64,000 nt of DNA, taken from NCBI GenBank assembly GCA_963281255.1, contig OY725503.1:62001-126000 (forward strand), given 5' to 3'. Within the stretch, counting starts at the first letter, position 1, and every line of letters begins with the position of its first letter. This document shows positions 1-15,400 of the stretch, piece by piece. The stretch is from Aphrocallistes beatrix. Its lineage: Eukaryota > Porifera > Hexactinellida > Sceptrulophora > Aphrocallistidae. The translations under genes and the position numbers were made by a program. Under the pieces are notes generated by a model. It was not told the origin of the DNA, did no database searches, and saw only the letters and a list, made by a program, of their open reading frames with translations.

Positions 1-3000
1 GCATTTTGTGTTGAGAAAATTAGCAGAAAAAATGAGAAAGATGCATTTCTGAATGGATGGGATGGCTGAGTGGGAATTCAAGGGAGTGACAAGTGAACAT
101 AGAGGGATAAATTGTTGCTTTTGGATGGGATATGTTAAGAATAAAGTGAAAAGTAGCATTTGGTGTTGAGAAAATTAGCAGAAAAAATGAGAAAGATGCA
201 TTTCTGAATGGATGGGATGGCTGAGTGGGAATTCAAGGCAGTGACAAGTGATTATAGAGGGACAAACGGTTTCTTTTGGATGGGATATGTTAAGAATAAA
301 GTGAAAAGTAGCATTTGAGTTGAGAAAATTAGCAGAAAAAATGAGAAAGATGCATTTCTGAATGGATGGGATGGATGAGTTGGAATTCAAGGGAGTGACA
401 AGTGAATATAGAGGGACAAATGGTTTCTTTTGGATGGGATATGTTAAGAACAAAGTGAAAAGCAGCATTTTGAGTTGAGAAAATTAGCAGAAAAAATGAG
501 AAAGATGCATTTCTGAATGGATGGGATGGCTGAGTGGGAATTCAAGGGAGTGACAAGTGAACATAGAGGGATAAATTGTTGCTTTTGGATGGGATATGTT
601 AAGAATAAAGTGAAAAGTAGCATTTGGTGTTGAGAAAATTAGCAGAAAAAATGAGAAAGATGCATTTCTGAATGGATGGGATGGCTGAGTGGGAATTCAA
701 GGCAGTGACAAGTGATTATAGAGGGACAAACGGTTTCTTTTGGATGGGATATGTTAAGAATAAAGTGAAAAGTAGCATTTGGTGTTGAGAAAATTAGCAG
801 AAAAAATGAGAAAGATGCATTTCTGAATGGATGGGATGGCTGAGTGGGAATTCAAGGCAGTGACAAGTGATTATAGAGGGACAAACGGTTTCTTTTGGAT
901 GGGATATGTTAAGAATAAAGTGAAAAGTAGCATTTGAGTTGAGAAAATTAGCAGAAAAAATGAGAAAGATGCATTTCTGAATGGATGGGATGGTTGAGTG
1001 GGAATTCAAGGGAGTGTCAAGTGAATATAGAGGGACAAACGGTTTCTTTTGGATGGGATATGTTAAGAACAAAGTGAAAAGCAGCATTTTGAGTTGAGAA
1101 AATTAGCAGAAAAAATGAGAAAGATGCATTTCTGAATGGATGGGATGGTTGAGTGGGAATTCAAGGGAGTGACAAGTGAATATAGAGGGACAAATGGTTT
1201 CTTTTGGATGGGATATGTTAAGAACAAAGTGAAAAGCAGCATTTTGAGTTGAGAAAATTAGCAGAAAAAATGAGAAAGATGCATTTCTGAATGGATGGGA
1301 TGGCTGAGTGGGAATTCAAGGGAGTGACAAGTGAACATAGAGGGATAAATTGTTGCTTTTGGATGGGATATGTTAAGAATAAAGTGAAAAGTAGCATTTT
1401 GTGTTGAGAAAATTAGCAGAAAAAATGAGAAAGCTGCATTTCTGAATGGATGGGATGGTTGAGTGGGAATTCAAGGGAGTGACAAGTGAACATAGAGGGA
1501 CAAATTGTTGCTTTTGGATGGGATATGTTAAGAATAAAGTGAAAAGTAGCATTTTGTGTTGAGAAAATTAGCAGAAAAAATGAGAAAGATGCATTTATGA
1601 ATGGATGGGATGGTTGAGTGGGAATTCAAGGGAGTGACAAGTGAATATAGAGGGACAAATTGTTGCTTTTGGATGGGATATGTTAAGAATAAAGTGAAAA
1701 GTAGCATTTTGTGTTGAGAAAATTAGCAGAAAAAATGAGAAAGATGCATTTATGAATGGATGGGATGGATGAGTTGGAATTCAAGGGAGTGACAAGTGAA
1801 TATAGAGGGACAAATGGTTTCTTTTGGATGGGATATGTTAAGAATAAAGTGAAAAGTAGCATTTTGAGTTGAGAAAATTAGCAGAAAAAATGAGAAAGAT
1901 GCATTTCTGAATGGATGGGATGGCTGAGTGGGAATTCAAGGGAGTGACAAGTGAATATAGAGGGATAAATTGTTGCTTTTGGATGGGATATGTTAAGAAT
2001 AAAGTGAAAAGTAGTATTTTGTGTTGAGAAAATTAGCAGAAAAAATGAGAAAGATGCATTTCTGAATGGATGGGATGGCTGAGTGGGAATTCAAGGCAGT
2101 GACAAGTGATTATAGAGGGACAAACGGTTTCTTTTGGATGGGATATGTTAAGAATAAAGTGAAAAGTAGCATTTGAGTTGAGAAAATTAGCAGAAAAAAT
2201 GAGAAAGATGCATTTCTGAATGGATGGGATGGTTGAGTGGGAATTCAAGGGAGTGACAAGTGAATATAGAGGGACAAATGGTTTCTTTTGGATGGGATAT
2301 GTTAAGAACAAAGTGAAAAGCAGCATTTTCAGTTGAGAAAATTAGCAGAAAAAATGAGAAAGATGCATTTCTGAATGGATGGGATGGTTGAGTGGGAATT
2401 CAAGGGAGTGACAAGTGAATATAGAGGGACAAATGTTATTTTTATGGTTGAGATATGTTAAGAATAAAGTGAAAAGTAACATTTTGAGTTGAGAAAATTA
2501 GCAGAAAAAATGAGAAAGATGCATTTCTGAATGGATGGGATGGCTGAGTGGGAATTCAAGGCAGTGACAAGTGATTATAGAGGGACAAACGGTTTCTTTT
2601 GGATGGGATATGTTAAGAACAAAGTGAAAAGCAGCATTTTGAGTTGAGAAAATTAGCAGAAAAAATGAGAAAGATGCATTTCTGAATGGATGGGATGGTT
2701 GAGTGGGAATTCAAGGGAGTGACAAGTGAATATAGAGGGACAAATGGTTTCTTTTGGATGGGATATGTTAAGAATAAAGTGAAAAGTAGCATTTAGAGTT
2801 GAGAAAAATAGCAGAAAAAATGAGAAAGATGCATTTCTGAATGGATGGGATGGATGAGTTGGAATTCAAGGGAGTGACAAGTGAATATAGAGGGACAAAT
2901 GGTTTCTTTTGGATGGGATATGTTAAGAACAAAGTGAAAAGTAGCATTTAGAGTTGAGAAAAATAGCAGAAAAAATGAGAAAGATGCATTTCTGAATGGA

Positions 3001-6000
3001 TGGGATGGTTGAGTGGCAATTCAAGGGAGTGTCAAGTGAATATAGAGGGACAAATGGTTTCTTTTGGATGAGATATGTTAAGAATAAAGTGAAAAGTAGC
3101 ATTTAGAGTTGAGAAAAATAGCAGAAAAAATGAGAAAAATGCATTTCTGAATGGATGGGATGGTTGAGTGGCAATTCAAGGGAGTGTCAAGTGAATATAG
3201 AGGGACAAATGGTTTCTTTTGGATGAGATATGTTAAGAATAAAGTGAAAAGCAGCATTTTGAGTTGAGAAAATTAGCAGAAAAAATGAGAAAAATGCATT
3301 TCTGAATGGATGGGATGGTTGAGTGGGAATTCAAGGGAGTGACAAGTGAATATAGAGGGACAAACGGTTTCTTTTGGATGGGATATGTTAAGAACAAAGT
3401 GAAAAGCAGCATTTTGAGTTGAGAAAATTAGCAGAAAAAATGAGAAAGATGCATTTCTGAATGGATGGGATGGCTGAGTGGGAATTCAAGGCAGTGACAA
3501 GTGATTATAGAGGGACAAACGGTTTCTTTTGGATGGGATATGTTAAGAACAAAGTGAAAAGTAGCATTTGGTGTTGAGAAAATTAGCAGAAAAAATGAGA
3601 AAGATGCATTTCTGAATGGATGGGATGGCTGAGTGGGAATTCAAGGCAGTGACAAGTGATTATAGAGGGACAAACGGTTTCTTTTGGATGGGATATGTTA
3701 AGAATAAAGTGAAAAGTAGCATTTGAGTTGAGAAAATTAGCAGAAAAAATGAGAAAGATGCATTTCTGAATGGATGGGATGGTTGAGTGGGAATTCAAGG
3801 GAGTGTCAAGTGAATATAGAGGGACAAACGGTTTCTTTTGGATGGGATATGTTAAGAATAAAGTGAAAAGTAGCATTTGGTGTTGAGAAAATTAGCAGAA
3901 AAAATGAGAAAGATGCATTTCTGAATGGATGGGATGGCTGAGTGGGAATTCAAGGCAGTGACAAGTGATTATAGAGGGACAAACGGTTTCTTTTGGATGG
4001 GATATGTTAAGAATAAAGTGGAAAGTAGCATTTGAGTTGAGAAAATTAGCAGAAAAAATGAGAAAGATGCATTTCTGAATGGATGGGATGGTTGAGTGGG
4101 AATTCAAGGGAGTGTCAAGTGAATATAGAGGGACAAACGGTTTCTTTTGGATGGGATATGTTAAGAACAAAGTGAAAAGCAGCATTTTGAGTTGAGAAAA
4201 TTAGCAGAAAAAATGAGAAAGATGCATTTCTGAATGGATGGGATGGTTGAGTGGGAATTCAAGGGAGTGTCAAGTGAATATAGAGGGACAAATGGTTTCT
4301 TTTGGATGGGATATGTTAAGAACAAAGTGAAAAGCAGCATTTTGAGTTGAGAAAATTAGCAGAAAAAATGAGAAAGATGCATTTCTGAATGGATGGGATG
4401 GCTGAGTGGGAATTCAAGGGAGTGACAAGTGAATATAGAGGGACAAATGGTTTCTTTTGGATGGGATATGTTAAGAACAAAGTGAAAAGCAGCATTTTGA
4501 GTTGAGAAAATTAGCAGAAAAAATGAGAAAGATGCATTTCTGAATGGATGGGATGGCTGAGTGGGAATTCAAGGGAGTGACAAGTGAATATAGAGGGACA
4601 AATTGTTGCTTTTGGATGGGATATGTTAAGAATAAAGTGAAAAGTAGCATTTTGTGTTGAGAAAATTAGCAGAAAAAATGAGAAAGATGCATTTATGAAT
4701 GGATGGGATGGATGAGTTGGAATTCAAGGGAGTGACAAGTGAATATAGAGGGATAAATTGTTGCTTTTGGATGGGATATGTTAAGAATAAAGTGAAAAGT
4801 AGTATTTTGTGTTGAGAAAATTAGCAGAAAAAATGAGAAAGATGCATTTCTGAATGGATGGGATGGCTGAGTGGGAATTCAAGGCAGTGACAAGTGATTA
4901 TAGAGGGACAAACGGTTTCTTTTGGATGGGATATGTTAAGAATAAAGTGAAAAGTAGCATTTGAGTTGAGAAAATTAGCAGAAAAAATGAGAAAGATGCA
5001 TTTCTGAATGGATGGGATGGTTGAGTGGGAATTCAAGGGAGTGACAAGTGAACATAGAGGGATAAATTGTTGCTTTTGGATGGGATATGTTAAGAATAAA
5101 GTGAAAAGTAGCATTTGGTGTTGAGAAAATTAGCAGAAAAAATGAGAAAGATGCATTTCTGAATGGATGGGATGGCTGAGTGGGAATTCAAGGCAGTGAC
5201 AAGTGATTATAGAGGGACAAACGGTTTCTTTTGGATGGGATATGTTAAGAATAAAGTGAAAAGTAGCATTTGGTGTTGAGAAAATTAGCAGAAAAAATGA
5301 GAAAGATGCATTTCTGAATGGATGGGATGGCTGAGTGGGAATTCAAGGCAGTGACAAGTGATTATAGAGGGACAAACGGTTTCTTTTGGATGGGATATGT
5401 TAAGAATAAAGTGAAAAGCAGCATTTTGAGTTGAGAAAATTAGCAGAAAAAATGAGAAAGATGCATTTCTGAATGGATGGGATGGCTGAGTGGGAATTCA
5501 AGGGAGTGACAAGTGAACATAGAGGGATAAATTGTTGCTTTTGGATGGGATATGTTAAGAATAAAGTGAAAAGTAGCATTTGGTGTTGAGAAAATTAGCA
5601 GAAAAAATGAGAAAGATGCATTTCTGAATGGATGGGATGGCTGAGTGGGAATTCAAGGCAGTGACAAGTGATTATAGAGGGACAAACGGTTTCTTTTGGA
5701 TGGGATATGTTAAGAATAAAGTGAAAAGTAGCATTTGGTGTTGAGAAAATTAGCAGAAAAAATGAGAAAGATGCATTTCTGAATGGATGGGATGGCTGAG
5801 TGGGAATTCAAGGCAGTGACAAGTGATTATAGAGGGACAAACGGTTTCTTTTGGATGGGATATGTTAAGAATAAAGTGAAAAGTAGCATTTGAGTTGAGA
5901 AAATTAGCAGAAAAAATGAGAAAGATGCATTTCTGAATGGATGGGATGGTTGAGTGGGAATTCAAGGGAGTGACAAGTGAATATAGAGGGACAAATTGTT

Positions 6001-6199
6001 GCTTTTGGATGGGATATGTTAAGAATAAAGTGAAAAGTAGCATTTGAGTTGAGAAAATTAGCAGAAAAAATGAGAAAGATGCATTTCTGAATGGATGGGA
6101 TGGTTGAGTGGGAATTCAAGGGAGTGTCAAGTGAATATAGAGGGACAAATGGTTTCTTTTGGATGGGATATGTTAAGAACAAAGTGAAAAGCAGCATTT

Positions 6200-9100
6200 T
6201 GAGTTGAGAAAATTAGCAGAAAAAATGAGAAAGATGCATTTCTGAATGGATGGGATGGTTGAGTGGGAATTCAAGGGAGTGACAAGTGAATATAGAGGGA
6301 CAAATTGTTGCTTTTGGATGGGATATGTTAAGAATAAAGTGAAAAGTAGCATTTGAGTTGAGAAAATTAGCAGAAAAAATGAGAAAGATGCATTTCTGAA
6401 TGGATGGGATGGTTGAGTGGGAATTCAAGGCAGTGACAAGTGATTATAGAGGGACAAACGGTTTCTTTTGGATGGGATATGTTAAGAATAAAGTGAAAAG
6501 TAGCATTTGAGTTGAGAAAATTAGCAGAAAAAATGAGAAAGATGCATTTCTGAATGGATGGGATGGTTGAGTGGGAATTCAAGGGAGTGTCAAGTGAATA
6601 TAGAGGGACAAATGGTTTCTTTTGGATGGGATATGTTAAGAACAAAGTGAAAAGCAGCATTTTGAGTTGAGAAAATTAGCAGAAAAAATGAGAAAGATGC
6701 ATTTCTGAATGGATGGGATGGTTGAGTGGGAATTCAAGGGAGTGACAAGTGAATATAGAGGGACAAATGGTTTCTTTTGGATGGGATATGTTAAGAACAA
6801 AGTGAAAAGCAGCATTTTGAGTTGAGAAAATTAGCAGAAAAAATGAGAAAGATGCATTTCTGAATGGATGGGATGGCTGAGTGGGAATTCAAGGGAGTGA
6901 CAAGTGAATATAGAGGGACAAATTGTTGCTTTTGGATGGGATATGTTAAGAATAAAGTGAAAAGTAGCATTTTGTGTTGAGAAAATTAGCAGAAAAAATG
7001 AGAAAGATGCATTTATGAATGGATGGGATGGATGAGTTGGAATTCAAGGGAGTGACAAGTGAATATAGAGGGACAAATGGTTTCTTTTGGATGGGATATG
7101 TTAAGAATAAAGTGAAAAGTAGCATTTTGAGTTGAGAAAATTAGCAGAAAAAATGAGAAAGATGCATTTCTGAATGGATGGGATGGCTGAGTGGGAATTC
7201 AAGGGAGTGACAAGTGAATATAGAGGGATAAATTGTTGCTTTTGGATGGGATATGTTAAGAATAAAGTGAAAAGTAGTATTTTGTGTTGAGAAAATTAGC
7301 AGAAAAAATGAGAAAGATGCATTTCTGAATGGATGGGATGGCTGAGTGGGAATTCAAGGCAGTGACAAGTGATTATAGAGGGACAAACGGTTTCTTTTGG
7401 ATGGGATATGTTAAGAATAAAGTGAAAAGTAGCATTTGAGTTGAGAAAATTAGCAGAAAAAATGAGAAAGATGCATTTCTGAATGGATGGGATGGTTGAG
7501 TGGGAATTCAAGGGAGTGACAAGTGAATATAGAGGGACAAATGGTTTCTTTTGGATGGGATATGTTAAGAACAAAGTGAAAAGCAGCATTTTGAGTTGAG
7601 AAAATTAGCAGAAAAAATGAGAAAGATGCATTTCTGAATGGATGGGATGGCTGAGTGGGAATTCAAGGGAGTGACAAGTGAACATAGAGGGATAAATTGT
7701 TGCTTTTGGATGGGATATGTTAAGAATAAAGTGAAAAGTAGCATTTGGTGTTGAGAAAATTAGCAGAAAAAATGAGAAAGATGCATTTCTGAATGGATGG
7801 GATGGCTGAGTGGGAATTCAAGGCAGTGACAAGTGATTATAGAGGGACAAACGGTTTCTTTTGGATGGGATATGTTAAGAATAAAGTGAAAAGTAGCATT
7901 TGGTGTTGAGAAAATTAGCAGAAAAAATGAGAAAGATGCATTTCTGAATGGATGGGATGGCTGAGTGGGAATTCAAGGCAGTGACAAGTGATTATAGAGG
8001 GACAAACGGTTTCTTTTGGATGGGATATGTTAAGAATAAAGTGAAAAGTAGCATTTGAGTTGAGAAAATTAGCAGAAAAAATGAGAAAGATGCATTTCTG
8101 AATGGATGGGATGGTTGAGTGGGAATTCAAGGGAGTGTCAAGTGAATATAGAGGGACAAATGGTTTCTTTTGGATGGGATTTGTTAAGAACAAAGTGAAA
8201 AGCAGCATTTTGAGTTGAGAAAATTAGCAGAAAAAATGAGAAAGATGCATTTCTGAATGGATGGGATGGTTGAGTGGGAATTCAAGGGAGTGACAAGTGA
8301 ATATAGAGGGACAAATGGTTTCTTTTGGATGGGATATGTTAAGAACAAAGTGAAAAGCAGCATTTTGAGTTGAGAAAATTAGCAGAAAAAATGAGAAAGA
8401 TGCATTTCTGAATGGATGGGATGGCTGAGTGGGAATTCAAGGGAGTGACAAGTGAATATAGAGGGACAAATTGTTGCTTTTGGATGGGATATGTTAAGAA
8501 TAAAGTGAAAAGTAGCATTTTGTGTTGAGAAAATTAGCAGAAAAAATGAGAAAGATGCATTTATGAATGGATGGGATGGATGAGTTGGAATTCAAGGGAG
8601 TGACAAGTGAATATAGAGGGACAAATGGTTTCTTTTGGATGGGATATGTTAAGAATAAAGTGAAAAGTAGCATTTTGAGTTGAGAAAATTAGCAGAAAAA
8701 ATGAGAAAGATGCATTTCTGAATGGATGGGATGGCTGAGTGGGAATTCAAGGGAGTGACAAGTGAATATAGAGGGATAAATTGTTGCTTTTGGATGGGAT
8801 ATGTTAAGAATAAAGTGAAAAGTAGTATTTTGTGTTGAGAAAATTAGCAGAAAAAATGAGAAAGATGCATTTCTGAATGGATGGGATGGCTGAGTGGGAA
8901 TTCAAGGCAGTGACAAGTGATTATAGAGGGACAAACGGTTTCTTTTGGATGGGATATGTTAAGAATAAAGTGAAAAGTAGCATTTGGTGTTGAGAAAATT
9001 AGCAGAAAAAATGAGAAAGATGCATTTCTGAATGGATGGGATGGCTGAGTGGGAATTCAAGGCAGTGACAAGTGATTATAGAGGGACAAACGGTTTCTTT

Positions 9101-12100
9101 TGGATGGGATATGTTAAGAATAAAGTGAAAAGTAGCATTTGAGTTGAGAAAATTAGCAGAAAAAATGAGAAAGATGCATTTCTGAATGGATGGGATGGTT
9201 GAGTGGGAATTCAAGGGAGTGTCAAGTGAATATAGAGGGACAAATGGTTTCTTTTGGATGGGATATGTTAAGAACAAAGTGAAAAGCAGCATTTTGAGTT
9301 GAGAAAATTAGCAGAAAAAATGAGAAAGATGCATTTCTGAATGGATGGGATGGTTGAGTGGGAATTCAAGGGAGTGACAAGTGAATATAGAGGGACAAAT
9401 GGTTTCTTTTGGATGGGATATGTTAAGAACAAAGTGAAAAGCAGCATTTTGAGTTGAGAAAATTAGCAGAAAAAATGAGAAAGATGCATTTCTGAATGGA
9501 TGGGATGGCTGAGTGGGAATTCAAGGGAGTGACAAGTGAATATAGAGGGACAAATTGTTGCTTTTGGATGGGATATGTTAAGAATAAAGTGAAAAGTAGC
9601 ATTTTGTGTTGAGAAAATTAGCAGAAAAAATGAGAAAGATGCATTTATGAATGGATGGGATGGATGAGTTGGAATTCAAGGGAGTGACAAGTGAATATAG
9701 AGGGACAAATGGTTTCTTTTGGATGGGATATGTTAAGAATAAAGTGAAAAGTAGCATTTTGAGTTGAGAAAATTAGCAGAAAAAATGAGAAAGATGCATT
9801 TCTGAATGGATGGGATGGCTGAGTGGGAATTCAAGGGAGTGACAAGTGAATATAGAGGGATAAATTGTTGCTTTTGGATGGGATATGTTAAGAATAAAGT
9901 GAAAAGTAGTATTTTGTGTTGAGAAAATTAGCAGAAAAAATGAGAAAGATGCATTTCTGAATGGATGGGATGGCTGAGTGGGAATTCAAGGTAGTGACAA
10001 GTGATTATAGAGGGACAAACGGTTTCTTTTGGATGGGATATGTTAAGAATAAAGTGAAAAGTAGCATTTGAGTTGAGAAAATTAGCAGAAAAAATGAGAA
10101 AGATGCATTTCTGAATGGATGGGATGGTTGAGTGGGAATTCAAGGGAGTGACAAGTGAATATAGAGGGACAAATGGTTTCTTTTGGATGGGATATGTTAA
10201 GAACAAAGTGAAAAGCAGCATTTTGAGTTGAGAAAATTAGCAGAAAAAATGAGAAAGATGCATTTCTGAATGGATGGGATGGCTGAGTGGGAATTCAAGG
10301 GAGTGACAAGTGAACATAGAGGGATAAATTGTTGCTTTTGGATGGGATATGTTAAGAATAAAGTGAAAAGTAGCATTTGGTGTTGAGAAAATTAGCAGAA
10401 AAAATGAGAAAGATGCATTTCTGAATGGATGGGATGGCTGAGTGGGAATTCAAGGCAGTGACAAGTGATTATAGAGGGACAAACGGTTTCTTTTGGATGG
10501 GATATGTTAAGAATAAAGTGAAAAGTAGCATTTGGTGTTGAGAAAATTAGCAGAAAAAATGAGAAAGATGCATTTCTGAATGGATGGGATGGCTGAGTGG
10601 GAATTCAAGGCAGTGACAAGTGATTATAGAGGGACAAACGGTTTCTTTTGGATGGGATATGTTAAGAATAAAGTGAAAAGTAGCATTTGAGTTGAGAAAA
10701 TTAGCAGAAAAAATGAGAAAGATGCATTTCTGAATGGATGGGATGGTTGAGTGGGAATTCAAGGGAGTGTCAAGTGAATATAGAGGGACAAATGGTTTCT
10801 TTTGGATGGGATATGTTAAGAACAAAGTGAAAAGCAGCATTTTGAGTTGAGAAAATTAGCAGAAAAAATGAGAAAGATGCATTTCTGAATGGATGGGATG
10901 GTTGAGTGGGAATTCAAGGGAGTGACAAGTGAATATAGAGGGACAAATGGTTTCTTTTGGATGGGATATGTTAAGAACAAAGTGAAAAGCAGCATTTTGA
11001 GTTGAGAAAATTAGCAGAAAAAATGAGAAAGATGCATTTCTGAATGGATGGGATGGCTGAGTGGGAATTCAAGGGAGTGACAAGTGAATATAGAGGGACA
11101 AATTGTTGCTTTTGGATGGGATATGTTAAGAATAAAGTGAAAAGTAGCATTTTGTGTTGAGAAAATTAGCAGAAAAAATGAGAAAGATGCATTTATGAAT
11201 GGATGGGATGGATGAGTTGGAATTCAAGGGAGTGACAAGTGAATATAGAGGGACAAATGGTTTCTTTTGGATGGGATATGTTAAGAATAAAGTGAAAAGT
11301 AGCATTTTGAGTTGAGAAAATTAGCAGAAAAAATGAGAAAGATGCATTTCTGAATGGATGGGATGGCTGAGTGGGAATTCAAGGGAGTGACAAGTGAATA
11401 TAGAGGGATAAATTGTTGCTTTTGGATGGGATATGTTAAGAATAAAGTGAAAAGTAGTATTTTGTGTTGAGAAAATTAGCAGAAAAAATGAGAAAGATGC
11501 ATTTCTGAATGGATGGGATGGCTGAGTGGGAATTCAAGGCAGTGACAAGTGATTATAGAGGGACAAACGGTTTCTTTTGGATGGGATATGTTAAGAATAA
11601 AGTGAAAAGTAGCATTTGAGTTGAGAAAATTAGCAGAAAAAATGAGAAAGATGCATTTCTGAATGGATGGGATGGTTGAGTGGGAATTCAAGGGAGTGAC
11701 AAGTGAATATAGAGGGACAAATGGTTTCTTTTGGATGGGATATGTTAAGAACAAAGTGAAAAGCAGCATTTTGAGTTGAGAAAATTAGCAGAAAAAATGA
11801 GAAAGATGCATTTCTGAATGGATGGGATGGCTGAGTGGGAATTCAAGGGAGTGACAAGTGAACATAGAGGGATAAATTGTTGCTTTTGGATGGGATATGT
11901 TAAGAATAAAGTGAAAAGTAGCATTTGGTGTTGAGAAAATTAGCAGAAAAAATGAGAAAGATGCATTTCTGAATGGATGGGATGGCTGAGTGGGAATTCA
12001 AGGCAGTGACAAGTGATTATAGAGGGACAAACGGTTTCTTTTGGATGGGATATGTTAAGAATAAAGTGAAAAGTAGCATTTGGTGTTGAGAAAATTAGCA

Positions 12101-12400
12101 GAAAAAATGAGAAAGATGCATTTCTGAATGGATGGGATGGCTGAGTGGGAATTCAAGGCAGTGACAAGTGATTATAGAGGGACAAACGGTTTCTTTTGGA
12201 TGGGATATGTTAAGAATAAAGTGAAAAGTAGCATTTGAGTTGAGAAAATTACCAGAAAAAATGAGAAAGATGCATTTCTGAATGGATGGGATGGTTGAGT
12301 GGGAATTCAAGGGAGTGTCAAGTGAATATAGAGGGACAGATGGTTTCTTTTGGATGGGATATGTTAAGAACAAAGTGAAAAGCAGCATTTTGAGTTGAGA
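6200..12400. repeat. Higher-order repeat domain, 10-monomer unit of about 1,548 bp
   Basis: Diagnostic monomers recur at fixed spacing. The subtype ending AGTAGTATTTTGTG occurs near 7271, 8820, 9905 and 11453 (steps 1549, 1085, 1548). The TTTATGAATGG/GATGAGTTGG subtype occurs near 7012, 8562, 9647 and 11194 with the same steps. The steps equal 10, 7 and 10 monomers, so one copy lacks three monomers. This is the pattern made by unequal exchange within a recently homogenised array. The limits given are approximate. Confidence 0.85.
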
Positions 12401-15400
12401 AAATTAGCAGAAAAAATGAGAAAGATGCATTTCTGAATGGATGGGATGGCTGAGTGGGAATTCAAGGGAGTGACAAGTGAATATAGAGGGACAAATGGTT
12501 TCTTTTGGATGGGATATGTTAAGAACAAAGTGAAAAGCAGCATTTTGAGTTGAGAAAATTAGCAGAAAAAATGAGAAAGATGCATTTCTGAATGGATGGG
12601 ATGGCTGAGTGGGAATTCAAGGGAGTGACAAGTGAACATAGAGGGATAAATTGTTGCTTTTGGATGGGATATGTTAAGAATAAAGTGAAAAGTAGCATTT
12701 GGTGTTGAGAAAATTAGCAGAAAAAATGAGAAAGATGCATTTCTGAATGGATGGGATGGCTGAGTGGGAATTCAAGGCAGTGACAAGTGAATATAGAGGG
12801 ACAAATGGTTTCTTTTGGATGGGATATGTTAAGAATAAAGTGAAAAGTAGCATTTGAGTTGAGAAAATTAGCAGAAAAAATGAGAAAGATGCATTTCTGA
12901 ATGGATGGGATGGTTGAGTGGGAATTCAAGGGAGTGACAAGTGAATATAGAGGGACAAATGTTATTTTTATGGTTGAGATATGTTAAGAATAAAGTGAAA
13001 AGTAACATTTTGAGTTGAGAAAATTAGCAGAAAAAATGAGAAAGATGCATTTCTGAATGGATGGGATGGCTGAGTGGGAATTCAAGGCAGTGACAAGTGA
13101 TTATAGAGGGACAAACGGTTTCTTTTGGATGGGATATGTTAAGAACAAAGTGAAAAGTAGCATTTGAGTTGAGAAAATTAGCAGAAAAAATGAGAAAGCT
13201 GCATTTCTGAATGGATGGGATGGCTGAGTGGGAATTCAAGGGAGTGACAAGTGAACATAGAGGGATAAATTGTTGCTTTTGGATGGGATATGTTAAGAAT
13301 AAAGTGAAAAGTAGCATTTGGTGTTGAGAAAATTAGCAGAAAAAATGAGAAAGATGCATTTCTGAATGGATGGGATGGCTGAGTGGGAATTCAAGGGAGT
13401 GACAAGTGAACATAGAGGGATAAATTGTTGCTTTTGGATGGGATATGTTAAGAATAAAGTGAAAAGTAGCATTTGGTGTTGAGAAAATTAGCAGAAAAAA
13501 TGAGAAAGATGCATTTCTGAATGGATGGGATGGTTGAGTGGGAATTCAAGGGAGTGTCAAGTGAATATAGAGGGACAAACGGTTTCTTTTGGATGGGATA
13601 TGTTAAGAACAAAGTGAAAAGCAGCATTTTGTGTTGAGAAAATTAGCAGAAAAAATGAGAAAGATGCATTTCTGAATGGATGGGATGGCTGAGTGGGAAT
13701 TCAAGGGAGTGACAAGTGAATATAGAGGGACAGATGGTTTCTTTTGGATGGGATATGTTAAGAATAAAGTGAAAAGTAGCATTTTGAGTTGAGAATATTA
13801 GCAGAAAAAATGAGAAAGATGCATTTCTGAATGGATGGGATGGTTGAGTGGGAATTCAAGGGAGTGACAAGTGAATATAGAGGGACAAATGGTTTCTTTT
13901 GGATGGGATATGTTAAGAACAAAGTGAAAAGCAGCATTTTGTGTTGAGAAAATTAGCAGAAAAAATGAGAAAGATGCATTTCTGAATGGATGGGATGGCT
14001 GAGTGGGAATTCAAGGGAGTGACAAGTGAATATAGAGGGACAGATGGTTTCTTTTGGATGGGATATGTTAAGAATAAAGTGAAAAGTAGCATTTTGAGTT
14101 GAGAAAATTAGTAGAAAAAATGAGAAAGATGCATTTCTGAATGGATGGGATGGTTGAGTGGGAATTCAAGGGAGTGTCAAGTGAATATAGAGGGACAAAC
14201 GGTTTCTTTTGGATGGGATATGTTAAGAACAAAGTGAAAAGCAGCATTTTGAGTTGAGAAAATTAGCAGAAAAAATGTGAAAGATGCAGTTCTGAATGGA
14301 TGGGATGGTTGAGTGGGAATTCAAGGGAGTGACAAGTGAATATAGAGGGACAAACGGTTTCTTTTGGATGGGATATGTTAAGAACAAAGTGAAAAGCAGC
14401 ATTTTGAGTTGAGAAAATTAGCAGAAAAAATGTGAAAGATGCATTTCTGAATGGATGGGATGGTTGAGTGGGAATTCAAGGGAGTGACAAGTGAATATAG
14501 AGGGACAAATTGTTGCTTTTGGATGGGATATGTTAAGAAGAAAGTGAAAAGTAGTATTTTGTGTTGAGAAAATTAGCAGAAAAAATGAGAAAGATGCATT
14601 TCTGAATGGATGGGATGGCTGAGTGGGAATTCAAGGCAGTGACAAGTGATTATAGAGGGACAAACGGTTTCTTTTGGATGGGATATGTTAAGAATAAAGT
14701 GAAAAGTAGCATTTGAGTTGAGAAAATTAGCAGAAAAAATGAGAAAGATGCATTTCTGAATGGATGGGATGGCTGAGTGGGAATTCAAGGGAGTGACAAG
14801 TGAACATAGAGGGATAAATTGTTGCTTTTGGATGGGATATGTTAAGAATAAAGTGAAAAGTAGTATTTTGTGTTGAGAAAATTAGCAGAAAAAATGAGAA
14901 AGATGCATTTCTGAATGGATGGGATGGCTGAGTGGGAATTCAAGGCAGTGACAAGTGATTATAGAGGGACAAACGGTTTCTTTTGGATGGGATATGTTAA
15001 GAATAAAGTGAAAAGTAGCATTTGAGTTGAGAAAATTAGCAGAAAAAATGAGAAAGATGCATTTCTGAATGGATGGGATGGCTGAGTGGGAATTCAAGGG
15101 AGTGACAAGTGAACATAGAGGGATAAATTGTTGCTTTTGGATGGGATATGTTAAGAATAAAGTGAAAAGTAGCATTTGGTGTTGAGAAAATTAGCAGAAA
15201 AAATGAGAAAGATGCATTTCTGAATGGATGGGATGGCTGAGTGGGAATTCAAGGCAGTGACAAGTGATTATAGAGGGACAAACGGTTTCTTTTGGATGGG
15301 ATATGTTAAGAATAAAGTGAAAAGTAGCATTTGAGTTGAGAAAATTAGCAGAAAAAATGAGAAAGATGCATTTCTGAATGGATGGGATGGATGAGTTGGA

